DNA of 64,000 bases from Antedon mediterranea. Lineage: Eukaryota; Echinodermata; Crinoidea; Comatulida; Antedonidae. The DNA is taken from positions 2,090,288-2,154,287 of the forward strand of contig NC_092676.1 in assembly GCF_964355755.1 (NCBI RefSeq), given 5' to 3'. Of this stretch, positions 44,201 through 56,207 are shown piece by piece. The translations under genes were made by a program, and so were the position numbers. The notes beneath the pieces were generated by a model. That model searched no databases. It was not told the origin of the DNA and worked only from the letters and a program-made list of their open reading frames with translations. Each line of letters starts with the position of its first letter. Position 1 is the stretch's first letter.

Positions 44201-47054
44201 CTATTACAGTGCTTTACTGCTATTAAAATTCGGCCTATTGTTGGCTGCGAATAAAGCGGCTATGCAGTATTGCTTGACCTTGGACCTATGAATACTACAA
44301 GGGTATTAACCAATTAATTAACTAAACTAATAAACTATTTCAATTTTAGGCGTGGCAATACCTTGGCACAACACAAGCACAGAATGAACAAGAAAATGCT
44401 GCAATATTGGCGTTAAAAAGGTATAATTTGCACATGAAAATTACAATTTATTAAAAATGACAAGCATTCCTGAAATCACAGATTGGAATTCAGTCAGATG
44501 TATGTAAACAATTTCCACAAAGTGTTTCAGATTTTCAACACTGTACATGGCATGCAATTTATTTAATCAAAACTTAAAAAGATAGTAACGTACTTGTATT
44601 CATTGGTCGACAGAGGTGTAAATTAGACTAGTAAAAATGATTTTAAAATAGGCTAGAAGGCACAGACAATATTGTTTACATTGAAAAAATTGTTGGTTGA
44701 CATTAATGACAAGGCTAAATAATAATTTATTTAATCAAAACTTAAAAAGATAGTAAATGTAATTGTATTATTTAATGATTCTACTAAAGGTACAAAACAT
44801 ATCTCAACATTGTAAGATTTTGACAACAAAATTGACTTGTATCTTGTATTGTGTTCATCAAGGGTTAAGAAGGGTCCCTATATAGAGGTAATCAGAAGGA
44901 CATTTTGTTTTAATTAATTTTTGTTAGGTGTTTGGAGTTGGAGAAGGACAACCTAACAGCGCTGATGTCCTTGGCAGTAAGCTATACAAATGAAGCTATG
45001 CAAAATCAAGCACTATACGCCTTGCAAGATTGGATTAGAAGCAATCCAAAATATTCACATGTATTGAAAACACCAATGGATCATCCAGATGGTGGACCAT
45101 TCAACTCAATGATGTTAAGGTATGCATAAGCAAGTACTATTGAATTATAGGTAAAAAAACGCAGGTACTATTGAATTCCAGGGGGAAATGCAGGTATTAT
45201 TGAATCACAGAAAAACAAAGCACAGAAATGATTGAATAATAGAAAGACAAAGCACAGATAATATAATAATAATAATACCACATTTATATAGCGCCCTTTT
45301 CATGAGTAATCATGCTCAAAGGCGTTTTACAAGCATTATTACCCCAGTATTTTTTTGGGATCAAACACGTATGGAAACATACTCCCATAATGCAGCCGGT
45401 AATCAGCGCAAAGTTGTGTCTAGATCTAACTGGGTACTCATTTATACACCTGGGTTGAGAGAGGCAAACGTAAGTAAAGTATCTTGCCTACGGATACAAG
45501 CAATGCGGCGAGAGTTGGATTCAAACCTAGGTCTGACGATCGGTAGTCCAACGTCCAACACACTGCGCCACACGCCCTTACAGATAACTTGCATTAAAAT
45601 AGTAAATGTTAAGATAAAAACAATTTTGGACCAGATTTAAATGTTCCGTAATAGTTCTTTCAACAATCTGCTTATCAATGATATTTTTATGTTTTTAGAG
45701 AATTACATCACCATGTTCAAGATTTGTATTTAGAAGCAGCTAGACTATCACCAAATGAAATAGATGCTGACGTTCAAGGGGGCCTAGGCGTTTTATTCAA
45801 CCTGTCACAGGAGTATGATAAAGCTGTGGATTGTTTCAATGCTGCTCTAACAGTCAGGCCTGATGTAAACATTTTAATTTATTGTAAAATAACAAATACA
45901 ACTTTAGAACTACACGTGTATGAACTGCATAGATATATTAAACTACTAGTGTTACTGTAACTAATTCCAGTTCCTGTTCACCTCACTTGGCTGTAGTCTA
46001 GTTAACACTCTAGGTATATAATGTCTCTATGATGATTGAGTAGGCCTGCCATATATTTAATTCAGTACCACACTACCAGAGACTACAAACTGGTTTAGAT
46101 TGGAATTAATCGCTCTTAAAATAAACTTACCTTAAAATAAAACCGGAACATTACTATTATTAATACGATTTGAATAGGTTATTTTGTAATTTTTATAAAG
46201 TTAATCCCCCTCCATAAAAAAAACAAAAAAAAAATGTTTTCTCATAAAATGACAAAATAAATGGTAATATTTAACCAAAAACCCATTGGCTTTAATTTTG
46301 ATTGCTAATTGCTACAAACTGCCCTTTTTTCAGGACTGTTTGTTATGGAATAAACTTGGAGCAACACTAGCAAATGGCAACAGGAGTGAGGAGGCAGTGG
46401 AAGCCTACAGACAGGCCTTGCAACTGTACCCTGGATTTGTCAGGTCTAGATATAACCTTGGTATTAGCTGTATTAACCTACGCTCCTATAGGCAAGTAGT
46501 GCTCAATCAATGATTGATACAGTAATAGTACAGAGGTGTTTTAAATGGGACACAGGGGCATCCAGTTTGGAAGGGAGCACAGAAGCACTCTGTTTTGAAG
46601 GGGAGAGACCATTTTGGAATTTGAATTTATTTATACAGTACTGGGTAACATCTTCAGTCAAAGATTGGTCTCCCAGGGGGCCCAGTTATGATCAGTGGCT
46701 GTGTGTGGAGCTCCCTAAGCCTAAGCACGATACATTAGTTTATCCATCCTGTAATTGGCGAGTGTGTGCTCGCTGTTGGATGTGTATGAAAAAAATACTA
46801 CTGCCAAAGACCTGACTAGAGCAAATGTAAAATTTCATGTTTTTTTTTTATACAGGGAAGCCATAGAACACTTCCTGTCCGCACTTCACTTGCAACGGTC
46901 AGGGAAATCACAAAGAGACACAGAAATTACATCGGATAACATCTGGTCAACACTACGCATGTCAATATCATTGTTAGGCCGACCCGACCTCTACAAAGCG
47001 GCTGAAGAAAGAAATTTAGAAGAACTAAGTAACGCCTTCAATGTTTCAACATGA
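41214..47054 (+). CDS. PEX5: PEX5, peroxisomal PTS1 import receptor (complete, 14 coding exons)
   Basis: PEX5 binds SKL-type C-terminal signals in the cytosol and docks on PEX14/PEX13. Exons: 41214-41366, 41483-41609, 42076-42216, 42327-42405, 42825-42863, 43031-43121, 43278-43406, 43574-43747, 44036-44179, 44350-44420, 44928-45119, 45699-45864, 46334-46491, 46856-47054; 620 residues, all phases consistent. The N-terminus [12 protein letters not shown] carries the conserved Cys used for mono-ubiquitination in this family. PEX14-binding pentapeptides WxxxF/Y are WAQEF, WTRDF, WAEEY, WLNEY, WIDDF, WAQDF, WKSEF and WLNEF, plus LVGEF. The C-terminal TPR domain ([42 protein letters not shown]) is full length. 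The intron after 46491 uses a GC donor. Confidence 0.97.
42651..42768. mobile_element. Fold-back MITE, family A, copy 3 (diverged)
   Basis: TAAATCTCTATATACACTATCAA opens the copy; it contains CATGTCCATATATGGGCACA and ends TTAGTGTAGAGAGAGGTTA. Both tips are diverged. It is in the PEX5 intron before the 39-nt exon. Confidence 0.75.
43902..44029. repeat. ~81-bp spaced duplication at a PEX5 3' splice site
   Basis: A segment AGCATTGGTTACAATATTCT with preceding GTTCATAGA occurs twice. The second copy ends 6 bp before the TACAG acceptor of exon 44036-44179. Confidence 0.8.
45262..45582 (-). mobile_element. tRNA-derived SINE, family 2, copy 2 (inverse)
   Basis: Reverse complement of the SINE at 33610-33915, with its (ATT)n tail at the left and the promoter-bearing head at the right (CTGCGCCACACGCCCTTACA). 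Compared with copy 1 it has an extra stretch of about 26 bp including ATACGTGTTTGATCCC. The B box is altered by one base (GTTTGAATCC). Located in a PEX5 intron. Confidence 0.9.
46492..46855 (+). other. PEX5 GC-AG intron
   Basis: The exon ends TATAG and the intron begins GCAAGT, a strong donor except for GC in place of GT; the acceptor is TATACAG. Only this donor keeps the frame: [10 protein letters not shown] continues across, matching the conserved INL..xREAxEHFL of PEX5. The intron also carries a piece of SINE family 1 in inverse orientation at about 46625-46705. Confidence 0.85.
46625..46705 (-). mobile_element. Fragment of SINE family 1
   Basis: Matches the reverse complement of the 3' body of the SINE at 29756-30108: AAGATTGGTCTCCCAGGGGG and CCCAGTTATGATCAGTGGCT. 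Head and tail are missing. Confidence 0.8.
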
Positions 47055-47413
47055 CACGGTATGTCATGTCCGCATTTGATGCTGTTCAAGATTCCTGGAA
47101 TGGTGCCATTTTATTAAATTATGCTTTAATATTAATTTCAATCGAACAATTCTAATTATGTAATGTGTCTATTGGAATGTTTACTTTACTAAATTTGTAT
47201 AAATATTATTGGCATGGCATGGTAAGCATGGCTAAACGAACATAAAATTGATCATGTTTGATTTAAAATATATTAAAGGTGGCTAAATATTATACAGAAA
47301 TCAATATATTTTATTATATTTAGCTTTTAAAAGTGCAAAAGGTAATATTAATTATGCTATAAATTTGGCTTTCAAGAATGAAGACACATACAATGTACAC
47401 CTTTGTATATTGT

Positions 47414-47419
47414 AATAAA
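47414..47419 (+). terminator. PEX5 polyadenylation signal
   Basis: AATAAA about 360 bp after the stop, with a second at 47430-47435. Either could end the PEX5 mRNA. Confidence 0.5.
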
Positions 47420-47819
47420 ACTTAATTTCAATAAAATGAATAAAGTATTTGAGAGATTGTACTTCATTCTGTCGTTGATAAAGGGTATTGCTACATCAAT
47501 ATTAATGTACAGTATATTCACTATTTTTACACCACCAGTGAATGTATCTTTGTTCTTTTTTACAAACATTAAGCCAAATTATCAGGATACATTGTAGTGA
47601 GAATGCGTACATATAGCATACCACTCCAAGTCGATCTGTGCTGATGTGGTTTGCAGCAACAATCACTATTAGACTATATTCCTGGTGGTAGAACAAGCCT
47701 TTTAGGCTGGTATGCATTTAAAAGAACCCATGCATATTGGAAAGGTGTGCTGCTCTATTTCAGCCTTGTCGTCGCTTATCACTGCATTTTATAGAGCTAA
47801 CAACCCAACCAGTTGAACC

Positions 47820-49290
47820 AAAAGTGGCCTTATGTTCCATTTTGTATGACAAAAATGGCCTTATGTCCCATTTTGTATGACAAAAGTGGCCTTATGTCCC
47901 ATTTTGTATGAAAAAGTAGCCTTATGTCCCATTTGGTATGAAAAAGTGGCCTTATGTTCCATTTTGTATGACAAAAGTGGCCTTATGTTCCATTTTGTAT
48001 GAAAAAGTGGCCTTATGTCCCATTTTGTATGAAAAAGTGGCCTTATGTCCCATTTTATATGAAAAAGTGGCTTTATGTCCCATTCGGTATGAAAAAGTGG
48101 CCTTATGTCCCATTTTGTATGAAAAAGTGGCCTTATGTCCCATTTTGTTGTCCCATTTTGTGTGGAAAAAAGTGGCCTTATGTCCCATTTTGTATGACAA
48201 AAATGGCCTTATGTCCCATTTTGTATGAAAAAGTGGCCTTATGTCCCATTTGGTATGAAAAAGTGGCCTTATGTCCCATTTTGTATGAAAAAGTGGCCTT
48301 ATGTCCCATTTTGTCTGAAAAAGTGGCCTTATGTCCCATTTTGTATGACAAAAGTGGCTTTATGTCCCATTTTGTATGAAAAAGTGGCTTTATGTCCCAT
48401 TTTGTATGAAAAAGTGGCCTTATGTCCCATTTTGTATGACAAAAGTGGCCTTATGTCCCATTTTGTATGAAAAATGGCCTTATGTCCCATTTTGTATGAA
48501 AAAGTGGCCTTATGTCCCATTTGGTATGAAAAAGTGGCCTTATGTCCCATTTTGTCTGAAAAAGTGGCCTTATGTCCCATTTTGTCTGAAAAAGTGGCCT
48601 TATGTCCCATTTTGTATGAAAAAGTGGCCTTATGTCCCATTTTGTGTGGAAAAAAGTGGCCTTATTTTCCATTTTGTATGACAAAAGTGGCCTTATGTCC
48701 CATTTTGTATGAAAAAGTGGCCTTATGTCCCATTTTGTGTGGAAAAAAGTGGCCTTATGTCCCATTTTGTATGAAAAAGTGGCCTTATGTCCCATTTTGT
48801 CTGAAAAAGTGGCCTTATGTCCCATTTTGTATGAAAAAGTGGCCTTATGTCCCATTTTGTGTGGAAAAAAGTGGCCTTATTTTCCATTTTGTATGACAAA
48901 AGTGGCCTTATGTCCCATTTTGTATGAAAAAGTGGCCGTATGTCCCATTTTGTATGAAAAAGTGGCCTTATGTCCCATTGATATGAAAAAGTGGCCTTAT
49001 GTCCCATTTTGTATGAAAAAGTGGCCTTATGTCCCATTTTGTATGGAAAAAAGTGGCCTTATGTCACATTTTGTATGACAAAAGTGGCCTTATGTCCCAT
49101 TTTGTATGACAAAAGTGGCCTTATGTCCCATTTTGTATGAAAAAGTGGCCTTATGTCCCATTTTGTATGAAAAAGTGGCCTTATGTCCCATTTTGTATGA
49201 AAAAGTGGCCTTATGTCCCATTTTGTGTGGAAAAAAGTGGCCTTATGTCCCATTTTGTGTGGAAAAAAGTGGCCTTATGTCCCATTGGAT
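47820..49290. repeat. 30-bp minisatellite of about 48 copies
   Basis: Tandem units of GAAAAAGTGGCCTTATGTCC plus CATTTTGTAT, with interspersed variants carrying GACAAAAGTGG or GTGTGGAAAAAAGTGG that shift length by one or two bases. Because 30 is divisible by three and the unit lacks stops, long open frames of a KKWPYVPFCM-type decapeptide exist in several frames on both strands. They change frame at each variant unit and have no start context, so they are not called as genes. It lies between the convergent PEX5 and RPF2 genes. Confidence 0.97.
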
Positions 49291-49294
49291 GAAA

Positions 49295-49985
49295 TGTCAG
49301 TGATATCATTGGATTGACATATCACCAATTCAAAAATCAATACATATTTATACTGTTCATAATGTGTTAACTTAAACTTAACTATAGTGGCGTAAAGAGG
49401 CCTCTGGTTTAGGAACCCCAAGTGGCCCTTCAACGCTGGAGGCCTCAAGCATTTTTAGCCTTCTCAAGCATTTTTCGACATATTTTAATGCCTGTAATTT
49501 CCTCTGGGCACTGCTCAGAGGCCCCCATAAGCTCCAGAGCCTGTGGGTTTTGCCAGTGAGCGCCAATGTCAATACACCGTACTGCAGATACTGTTCCACC
49601 AAATAAAAGAATATTACTTACTTTAATTTAATTTCTGTTAATTATGCAAATCATAATTCCACCACTTTTAATTTCTTTCTTTTATTTTTTTCTGATTTTA
49701 TAACAAAACTACAGCAGCAACACACTTCATCTTGACACTACAAACATGCCATTATGTACAAATCTTTTGCAACATTTAGTGCTGTGTTGGTGGGAGCCAT
49801 GTCCTCCGGTTCCCCACATATATTTGCACCAATGAGTGTGTCCATAATTAATATTTATATTCATAATAACTGAAAACTTGTATAGCGTCGGTGTCTCCAC
49901 CCATGTGGAGCTCATGGCGCTTCGGTGGTCTAGTGGGATGCAGGAGTGATATTATTTTGAGTATCAACATGCACTGCAGTGTCCG
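49295..49985. other. Intergenic sequence, no gene recognised
   Basis: Unique-looking sequence. A GC-richer patch at about 49395-49570 (GGCCTCTGGTTTAGGAACCC, CAGAGGCCCCCATAAGCTCC) may be an old repeat. No exon supported. Confidence 0.4.
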
Positions 49986-50470
49986 TAAGAGCTAACTGTA
50001 TACAGTCAATAGCCACCATGTGATCTGGTATGCACTAACTGTATACAGTCAATAGCCACCATATGTGATCTAGTATGCACTAACTGTATACAGTCAATAG
50101 CCACCATATATGATCTGGTATGCACTAACTGTATACAGTCAATAGCCACCATGTGATCTAGTATGCACTAACTGTATACAGTCAATAGCCACCATATATG
50201 ATCTGGTATGCACTAACTGTATACAGTCAATAGCCACCATATATGATCTAGTATGCACTAACTGTATACAGTCAATAGCTACCATATGTGATCTAGTATG
50301 CAATAACTGTATACAGTCAAAAGCCACCATATATGATCTAGTATGCACTAACTGTATACCGTCAATAGCCACCATATGTGATCTAGTATGCACTAACTGT
50401 CAAAAGCCACCATATATGATCTGGTATGCACTAACTGTATACAGTCAATAGCCACCATGTGATCTAGTAT
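49986..50470. repeat. 43-45-bp minisatellite, about 11 copies
   Basis: Units of TATGCACTAACTGTATACAG plus TCAATAGCCACCATATGTGA and TCTAG. The GTATAC palindrome and ATATATGATC/ATGTGATC alternation recur in each copy. Confidence 0.95.
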
Positions 50471-50705
50471 CATGGTTACAAGTACCAATACTGGTGATAC
50501 CTAGCACTGGTTGTTACAAAATTATCAATAAAGATCATTTACTCCAATTCACAGTACTGTATTGCCAAATGAGCGCTGTTTGGTGGCTGGTTAAAATTGC
50601 GAAGGAAGATGACTGTTGTTGTTGGAATCGATCATACCTGTGCACAATTCAGCCCAGTAAGCTACAAATGAACGGTTGTTCTCCCATATTTTAATAATCA
50701 CAATG

Positions 50706-50933
50706 AAGATGTATTGTCCCCCCCAAAAAAAATAAATGGATAAATTCAACCAAAAACCCATTGGCTGGCAGCCAATTTGACTATTTTTTTGCTTTAAATT
50801 ACAGTTTTTCAGGTAAATCATTTTTATTCATCGATCCAATTTTTTTTATTTAAGTGGATAACGATTGTGACATTAAAATGGCATAGTCAGCAACAAAAAT
50901 TGTAAACATTTTTTTTCTGGGACAATACATCTT
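50706..50933. mobile_element. Complete MITE, family B (228 bp)
   Basis: Exact 15-bp inverted ends AAGATGTATTGTCCC (50706-50720) and GGGACAATACATCTT (50919-50933). The core contains AACCAAAAACCCATTGGCTG and GCAGCCAATTTGACTATT, which can pair around GGCTGGCAGCC. Partial relatives are at 23785-24090, 46170-46290 and 53010-53170. Confidence 0.8.
50823..50828 (-). terminator. Candidate RPF2 polyadenylation signal inside a MITE
   Basis: AATAAA on the - strand about 174 bp beyond the RPF2 stop, within the family B MITE. No closer AATAAA is seen on that strand between the stop and this point. Confidence 0.4.
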
Positions 50934-51001
50934 TAATGTACATTATACACAGTCATCAATTCCTGATTTTTTTTTTTCATTTTCTTTCTTCCCATCCTTT
51001 T

Positions 51002-54000
51002 TCATTCATCACCATTATCTATTTTTGCCTTTTTATTGTCATCTGCACTGCCTTCAACTGCTCCTCTCTTCAGTCCTTTCATCTTCCTTGTCTGTAGATT
51101 TCCCATGTCTTGTTTCTGCATGTGTATCCTGCCATGAGTTGTGCCGAATACATCTACGTTAATGTTCTTCTTTTTCTTTGCCTTAAAATCAAAATAAAAT
51201 TATAATATTAACCATTACACCGATCATATTTTATCCTAATCTATTGTATGATATGCATATCATTATTCTATAAGCATAAGCACTTTTATTGAACATATTT
51301 TAAACCATTTTGATATCGATCATTCTGGAATTTTCCTCTTGAATATTGACCATGGGCTTGATTTCAATGATGTGAATTGAAGACTTTGAACTAGAGTAGA
51401 ACACGTCTTTGGGACACCTCTAATCTGGGGACACCTCTAGTAAGGGGTCATCTCTAATCTGGGAACACCCCTAATCAGGGGAAACCCTTAGTAAGGGACA
51501 TCTCTAATCAGAGAACATCTCTAATCAGGGGACACCTCTAATCAGGGGACACCTCTAGTAAGGGGACATCTCTAATCAGAGGACATCTCTAATCAGGGGA
51601 CACCTCTAGTAAGGAGACATCTCTAATCTGGGGACACCCCTAATAAGGGGACACCCCTAGTAAGGGACGTATCTAATCAGAGGACATCTCTAATCAGGGG
51701 ACACCCCTAGTAGGGGGACATCTCTAATCAGGGGACATCCCTAGTAAGCGGACATCTCTAATCAGAGGACATCTCTAATCAGGGGACACCCCTAGTAAGG
51801 GACATCTCTAATCTGGGGACACCCCTAATCAAGGGAAACCCTTAGTAAGGAGACACCTCTAATCAGACAATGGGCAATACATGTTTCAACACTACAGTCA
51901 ACCACTATTCAGGGGACACCTATTAAGGGGACACTATTTTGGGGTTATTAATATGATAGTGATACATCATTATGTCCATATATGGGCACATCACATTTTT
52001 TGTAACAATTTGATAGTGTAGACAAGGCTTTAATTTTAACATACCTTTAATGCCTTTGGTTGTTTTGAAGCCCTTTTGAATAAATCGTCGGATGCAAGCT
52101 TTGTCCTTCTAAATATCAAGTCTAGAGACGGCCCAATCTCTTCCAATTCTACTCTTGGTGTCTTGCAGCCAGACTTTTTTAGGATTGTTCTAAAGGGAAA
52201 AAACATCAAAAGTGAGGTATTGAAATACAACTCTCCCAATACCAGACACCTTTGAGCTGGCCGAATATATATGGTTTTCTGGAAAGTCTGGTATTCAGAA
52301 TGCGTTTTTTATGGTAAAAACAAATTTGGGACCACTTGGGCCTCAAGATTTGATGTCGCAGCATCTTAACCATTGTGAATCTATACTTGCAAGTGTAGAT
52401 TCACAATGGTCAAAAGAGAAATCTATTTAATATTACCTGTAACCACGCATTGAAATCTTGTTAGCAATAGCAGTGAAACTGATCACATGTTCAAGGCCTG
52501 CCAATCGTATATTTGAAATCGTTTCCCCATGGAAAAAATCTGAAAAAAATGTTCAATATTAATTTAAATGTAGTTTAATAGCACTCAATAGCACTTTATA
52601 CTGAGATTATTTATTATAATTAATTTATATTAATAATTTTTATAAATAATTAATAGACCGATTTGGTGATGCATGTTGAGTACTTGTCACATTAGAGTAC
52701 TTGGGTGTCAGATTGTCAAAACAATAATATTTGCATAGAATTTTCAGACATTTTTTTTTTAAAGCGGGCAGGAGCAGGAACAATTTTTATGGAAACGTGT
52801 ACGTGCATGACACCCAGTGCCAAATATGTCTATATGTCTAATATGAATATGAGATCAAGATGAGAGGGTACCTATAAATAAACTCTTGAGTCTCTTGTGC
52901 TCTGCATCATTTTCAAACAATTCACCAGCAAACACCAAACAAGGCTTGGCACCTTCAGTCACCTTTAAATTCTAAACAAGAAACATGAAAAATAAATTAA
53001 AAAAATAAAGTTAATCACTTCCGTAAAAAAAATTATGTTTTTACTTATAAAATGACCAAAAAAACGGTTAAATTCAACCAAAAACTAGTCAAATACATTT
53101 TTTAGCCAATTTTTGTTCAAGGTGGATAACTATTAAGTAACATTAAAATGGCGTATTAAAGATTTTTTTATTTTTCAGGGGGAGTTGAGTTCAAATTTCG
53201 TTGCATGTTTTCTTAATATACTTAGTATAAAGTTCAAAATTACGTCAGAGTAGAGCAAAGATCTAACCAATTAAGTCTACATGTATCATTTTAAACAAAC
53301 CTTAAACATCTTTAGTGAGTGAAAACTTTGGATTTCAAACTCAATCATATCCAATATGTGATTATTAAACGTCCGACCTGCAATTAAAAATTATTTTAAT
53401 TTAAATATAAAAAATATAATTAAATATTAATATATACTGTATTAAATAAATGGGCGGCTTCTTCACATTCTCACAGATTTCCTTATCTTATCGTTTCAAA
53501 TTAATTAATACATTTTCAGTATATCCCCGGGCGGTTTAGAATTTGTTCTGTGCCTGTGGTGTTTATATTAAATAATAAATATATATAAGTTTAATTTAAT
53601 TACTAATAAAATCATGATGATGAAATAATTATAATTATATATACCAAAAACTAGATTGTTGGGTCTTTTCTTTGAATGAGAACCAAACAAGAATAGTGAA
53701 GCATCGTTCATGTTAGAAAAGAATTCCTGCAAAAAAAACACACAATTTCAACTCATGATAGAAAATGAACTCTTTAAATTTCAAAATAATCATGTACACT
53801 TTTACAAAGTATGATTTAATTTTTATCCATGTCAAGTTTTAATATATCAAATTTAATATTCCCTTACCAGTGAAGTCTGATCATCAAATGGTCTCATAAT
53901 ATTTTTTCTGAAAATAAATATTATTCCAATTAAAACAAATATAAATATGCAAGCTAAAATAATAATAAGAGCTGTAAGAGTTAATATTTCATAAAATAAA

Positions 54001-54745
54001 CATATAAAATGTTGAAGAATACAAAATACATATATATACAAATATATTTTTTATTTTGTTTTATCTCAGCCCGTTAGTGGAGGTTTTTTTCTCTGTTGGC
54101 TGTGAATAAAAATATTGTTCTCTGAAAAATTGTGCGAAATCATTATTTTTGCTGGTTTTCATTTTTTTTCGGAACGTAAATAAATCTATTGGGCTATTCA
54201 AAGTTTGATCAAATTGGGGGAGAAAATAAATGAAATAAATAATAATAAATGTTTATAATAAGTAACCTTTTAAACATAACAGCATGTGGTTTCTTCAACA
54301 TGCATAACTCTTTGAGAACTTGAGTAACTTGTTCACTGGTTCGACCACCACGAACAAACATGGCGGTTTTTGTATTCTCTATCAACTTGGGTGCTCGTTG
54401 TTCGAGAGCTCTTTTTGTTTGTTGATTTTTTGGTTTTCTGGAGAAAAAAAACCATATTTTCATATTATTTTTTAAATAAAATATAAAATAGATATCTAGA
54501 CCTATAAGTTTGTCTACCTCCAACCAACAACATTTTTCAGCCTGTGCGATTCTCATATTATGCTACAATGACCCTAGGCCTACAACAATATACACTACTG
54601 ACACAATCGTGCACTGAGACGACAACTTGCTTGCTGTCCTGTCTGCGAGTTATAGAACAACAAGTCAAATAATAGGCCTAGCATAGGACTTTTATTAACA
54701 AAAATATAATATAGAGCCTTACATTACACGTTGCTTGACTGACAT
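51002..54745 (-). CDS. RPF2: RPF2, ribosome production factor 2 (Brix family; complete, nine exons)
   Basis: RPF2 works with RRS1 to load the 5S RNP (5S rRNA, RPL5, RPL11) into pre-60S particles in the nucleolus. Exons on the - strand: 54723-54745, 54267-54437, 53868-53907, 53645-53726, 53301-53377, 52872-52971, 52437-52539, 52045-52189, 51002-51181. They total 921 nt, 306 residues, the same length as human RPF2. Conserved stretches include KNIMRPFDDQTSL, FLFGSHSKKRPNNLVFGR, SNIRLAGLEHVISFTA, KKSGCKTPRVELEEIGPSLD and FGTTHGRIHMQKQD. The 23-nt first exon (MSVKQRV) was chosen because its phase and the following RVIKPK match the family start. The C-terminus is Lys-rich, as expected for a nucleolar factor. 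Confidence 0.95.
51405..51870. repeat. ~17-18-bp minisatellite, about 26 copies, in the last RPF2 intron
   Basis: Units alternate TCTAATCAGGGGACACC, CTCTAGTAAGGGGACAT and similar. The reverse complement (GGTGTCCCCTGATTAGA) is related to the 15267-15638 unit GGGTGTCCTCTTAATA. The array fills much of the intron between 51182 and 52044. Confidence 0.9.
51952..52032. mobile_element. Fold-back MITE, family A, copy 4 (right half only)
   Basis: Starts within the core (GATAGTGATACATCATTATG) and ends TTTGATAGTGTAGACAAGGC, 13 bp from the RPF2 exon at 52045. Confidence 0.75.
53455..53600. repeat. Dispersed repeat shared with 60145-60290
   Basis: CATTCTCACAGATTTCCTTA, TCGTTTCAAATTAATTAA and TCAGTATATCCCCGGGC recur in the same order in the last CTPS intron. 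Both copies run into AT-rich TATATA sequence. Family unknown. Confidence 0.7.
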
Positions 54746-56207
54746 GGTGATAGACTAACAGTTTCTAAGCAAGTTCAGCAAATAAATTACAGAAATTAGG
54801 CTTATATTAATATTATTTATTTAGTTTATATTTTGTCAAAATCACAGATATGACCATGTGTCCGTCTTCCATGCTCCCAAAATAAACAGAGTACTCCCTC
54901 AACGGTCAACAAGTTTTGGATTATTCCATGCACAACAGCAGGCAGAGGAGTAATTATATTTAAATATCGTTATGGCTAAAGATACGGTACCGTATCTATA
55001 CTTCTAAAAACTAAAGGTACGGTAATTATAGAGTGGCTATTAATCAAATAGGTTATTGCATTGCAACGGCGAAATATAAAACACAGCATTGACATCAAGA
55101 CTAAGACAATAAGATGTTGATAACAGTTTTAAACTTTATGTCATTTGTTGCTCAAAATGGCAGCCATTAAAAAAATGTCAGTTTTCATCATAGAAACATT
55201 TGAATTATATTGAAAATAATTAGACATAATAAAGTTTGCAAATCTCAGCCTGGGCTAAATAAGTAGACATCAAGCCAACAACTTAGTTTAGGTAAGCGCC
55301 GATCGATAAATCCTGAGTTTACATTAAATAAACTAACTTTACTGGGCCTAGCCTAGTTAGATTTCAACAAAAACATGCATAGAATTTATTTTTTTAAATA
55401 TTTAAACAATGTAATAAGTTAAAATTCTAAATGTTACTTACCGTAGGCCCTACTACTCGTCGTTCCATGTTTTCAGGTAAGGCAAATAGGTAATCAAAAA
55501 GCAAATCAAATAGTCGAAAGCAATATAATATAAATCAAGTCGGAATGGCAGTCAAAATAAGAATAAGGCGAAAACTAAGATTTTCGCTGCAACTCGAAAA
55601 TTGTTACGTAACTAAAATAACTTTTTTTTAAATGATGAACATAACTGAATAAACAATACAGACAATTTTAATTTTAAATAAAAATACTTTTAAATTAAAT
55701 AATATCTGAAATGGAATTAGGCCATAAAGTATAGTTATTAATTATTTTTCATCTTTATTTTTTTAATTTTGTTAAAACTGTTGCTATATTTGAAAATTAA
55801 GTTTCCATGATTGGTTTTTCGTCGTCACATGACTTTTCACGTGTTCAATTAAAAGTAAAATAAGTATCTACTATAAGTGTTTATTTTAATGACCTGTTGT
55901 ACGACAGTTCAGTTAGCGCACAGTGTAACGCTGTGGTAGGATTTGTGGGTTGATGTTAGATCTCGGTATTGGAGTGTAGCAACTTCTAACCCTTGTTATG
56001 ATTGATGGAAACACGAAATTACTTTTTTTTATATAATTCTACCAAATTTGTTCATGCGTACGTCCTTCATCTTTCTATTATTATTCTATTATTAATGTTT
56101 TATGAGGATGGTCCATCCAACCGAAGTTGATCATTAGGGACCACCAGAATAACACAACATTTATAATAGAAATCGTCAGAAGTTGATTAAAATGAATTAA
56201 TATGCTA

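Noticed and set aside
47938-49303. Long overlapping open frames on both strands encoding KKWPYVPFCM-type repeats
   Set aside because: They follow from a 30-bp, stop-free tandem unit. Frames change at each variant unit, occur on both strands, and have no splice or start context, so they are not treated as genes.
55440-55467. ATG-containing segment on the - strand (MERRVVGPT then a gtaagt donor) as RPF2 exon 1
   Set aside because: Its phase does not fit RPF2 exon 2, whereas 54723-54745 does and gives the conserved RVIKPK start.
55905-55985. tRNA-like sequence (GTTAGCGCACAGTG...GGGTTGATGTTAGATC)
   Set aside because: The B-box match is poor and no cloverleaf can be drawn; at most a decayed SINE.
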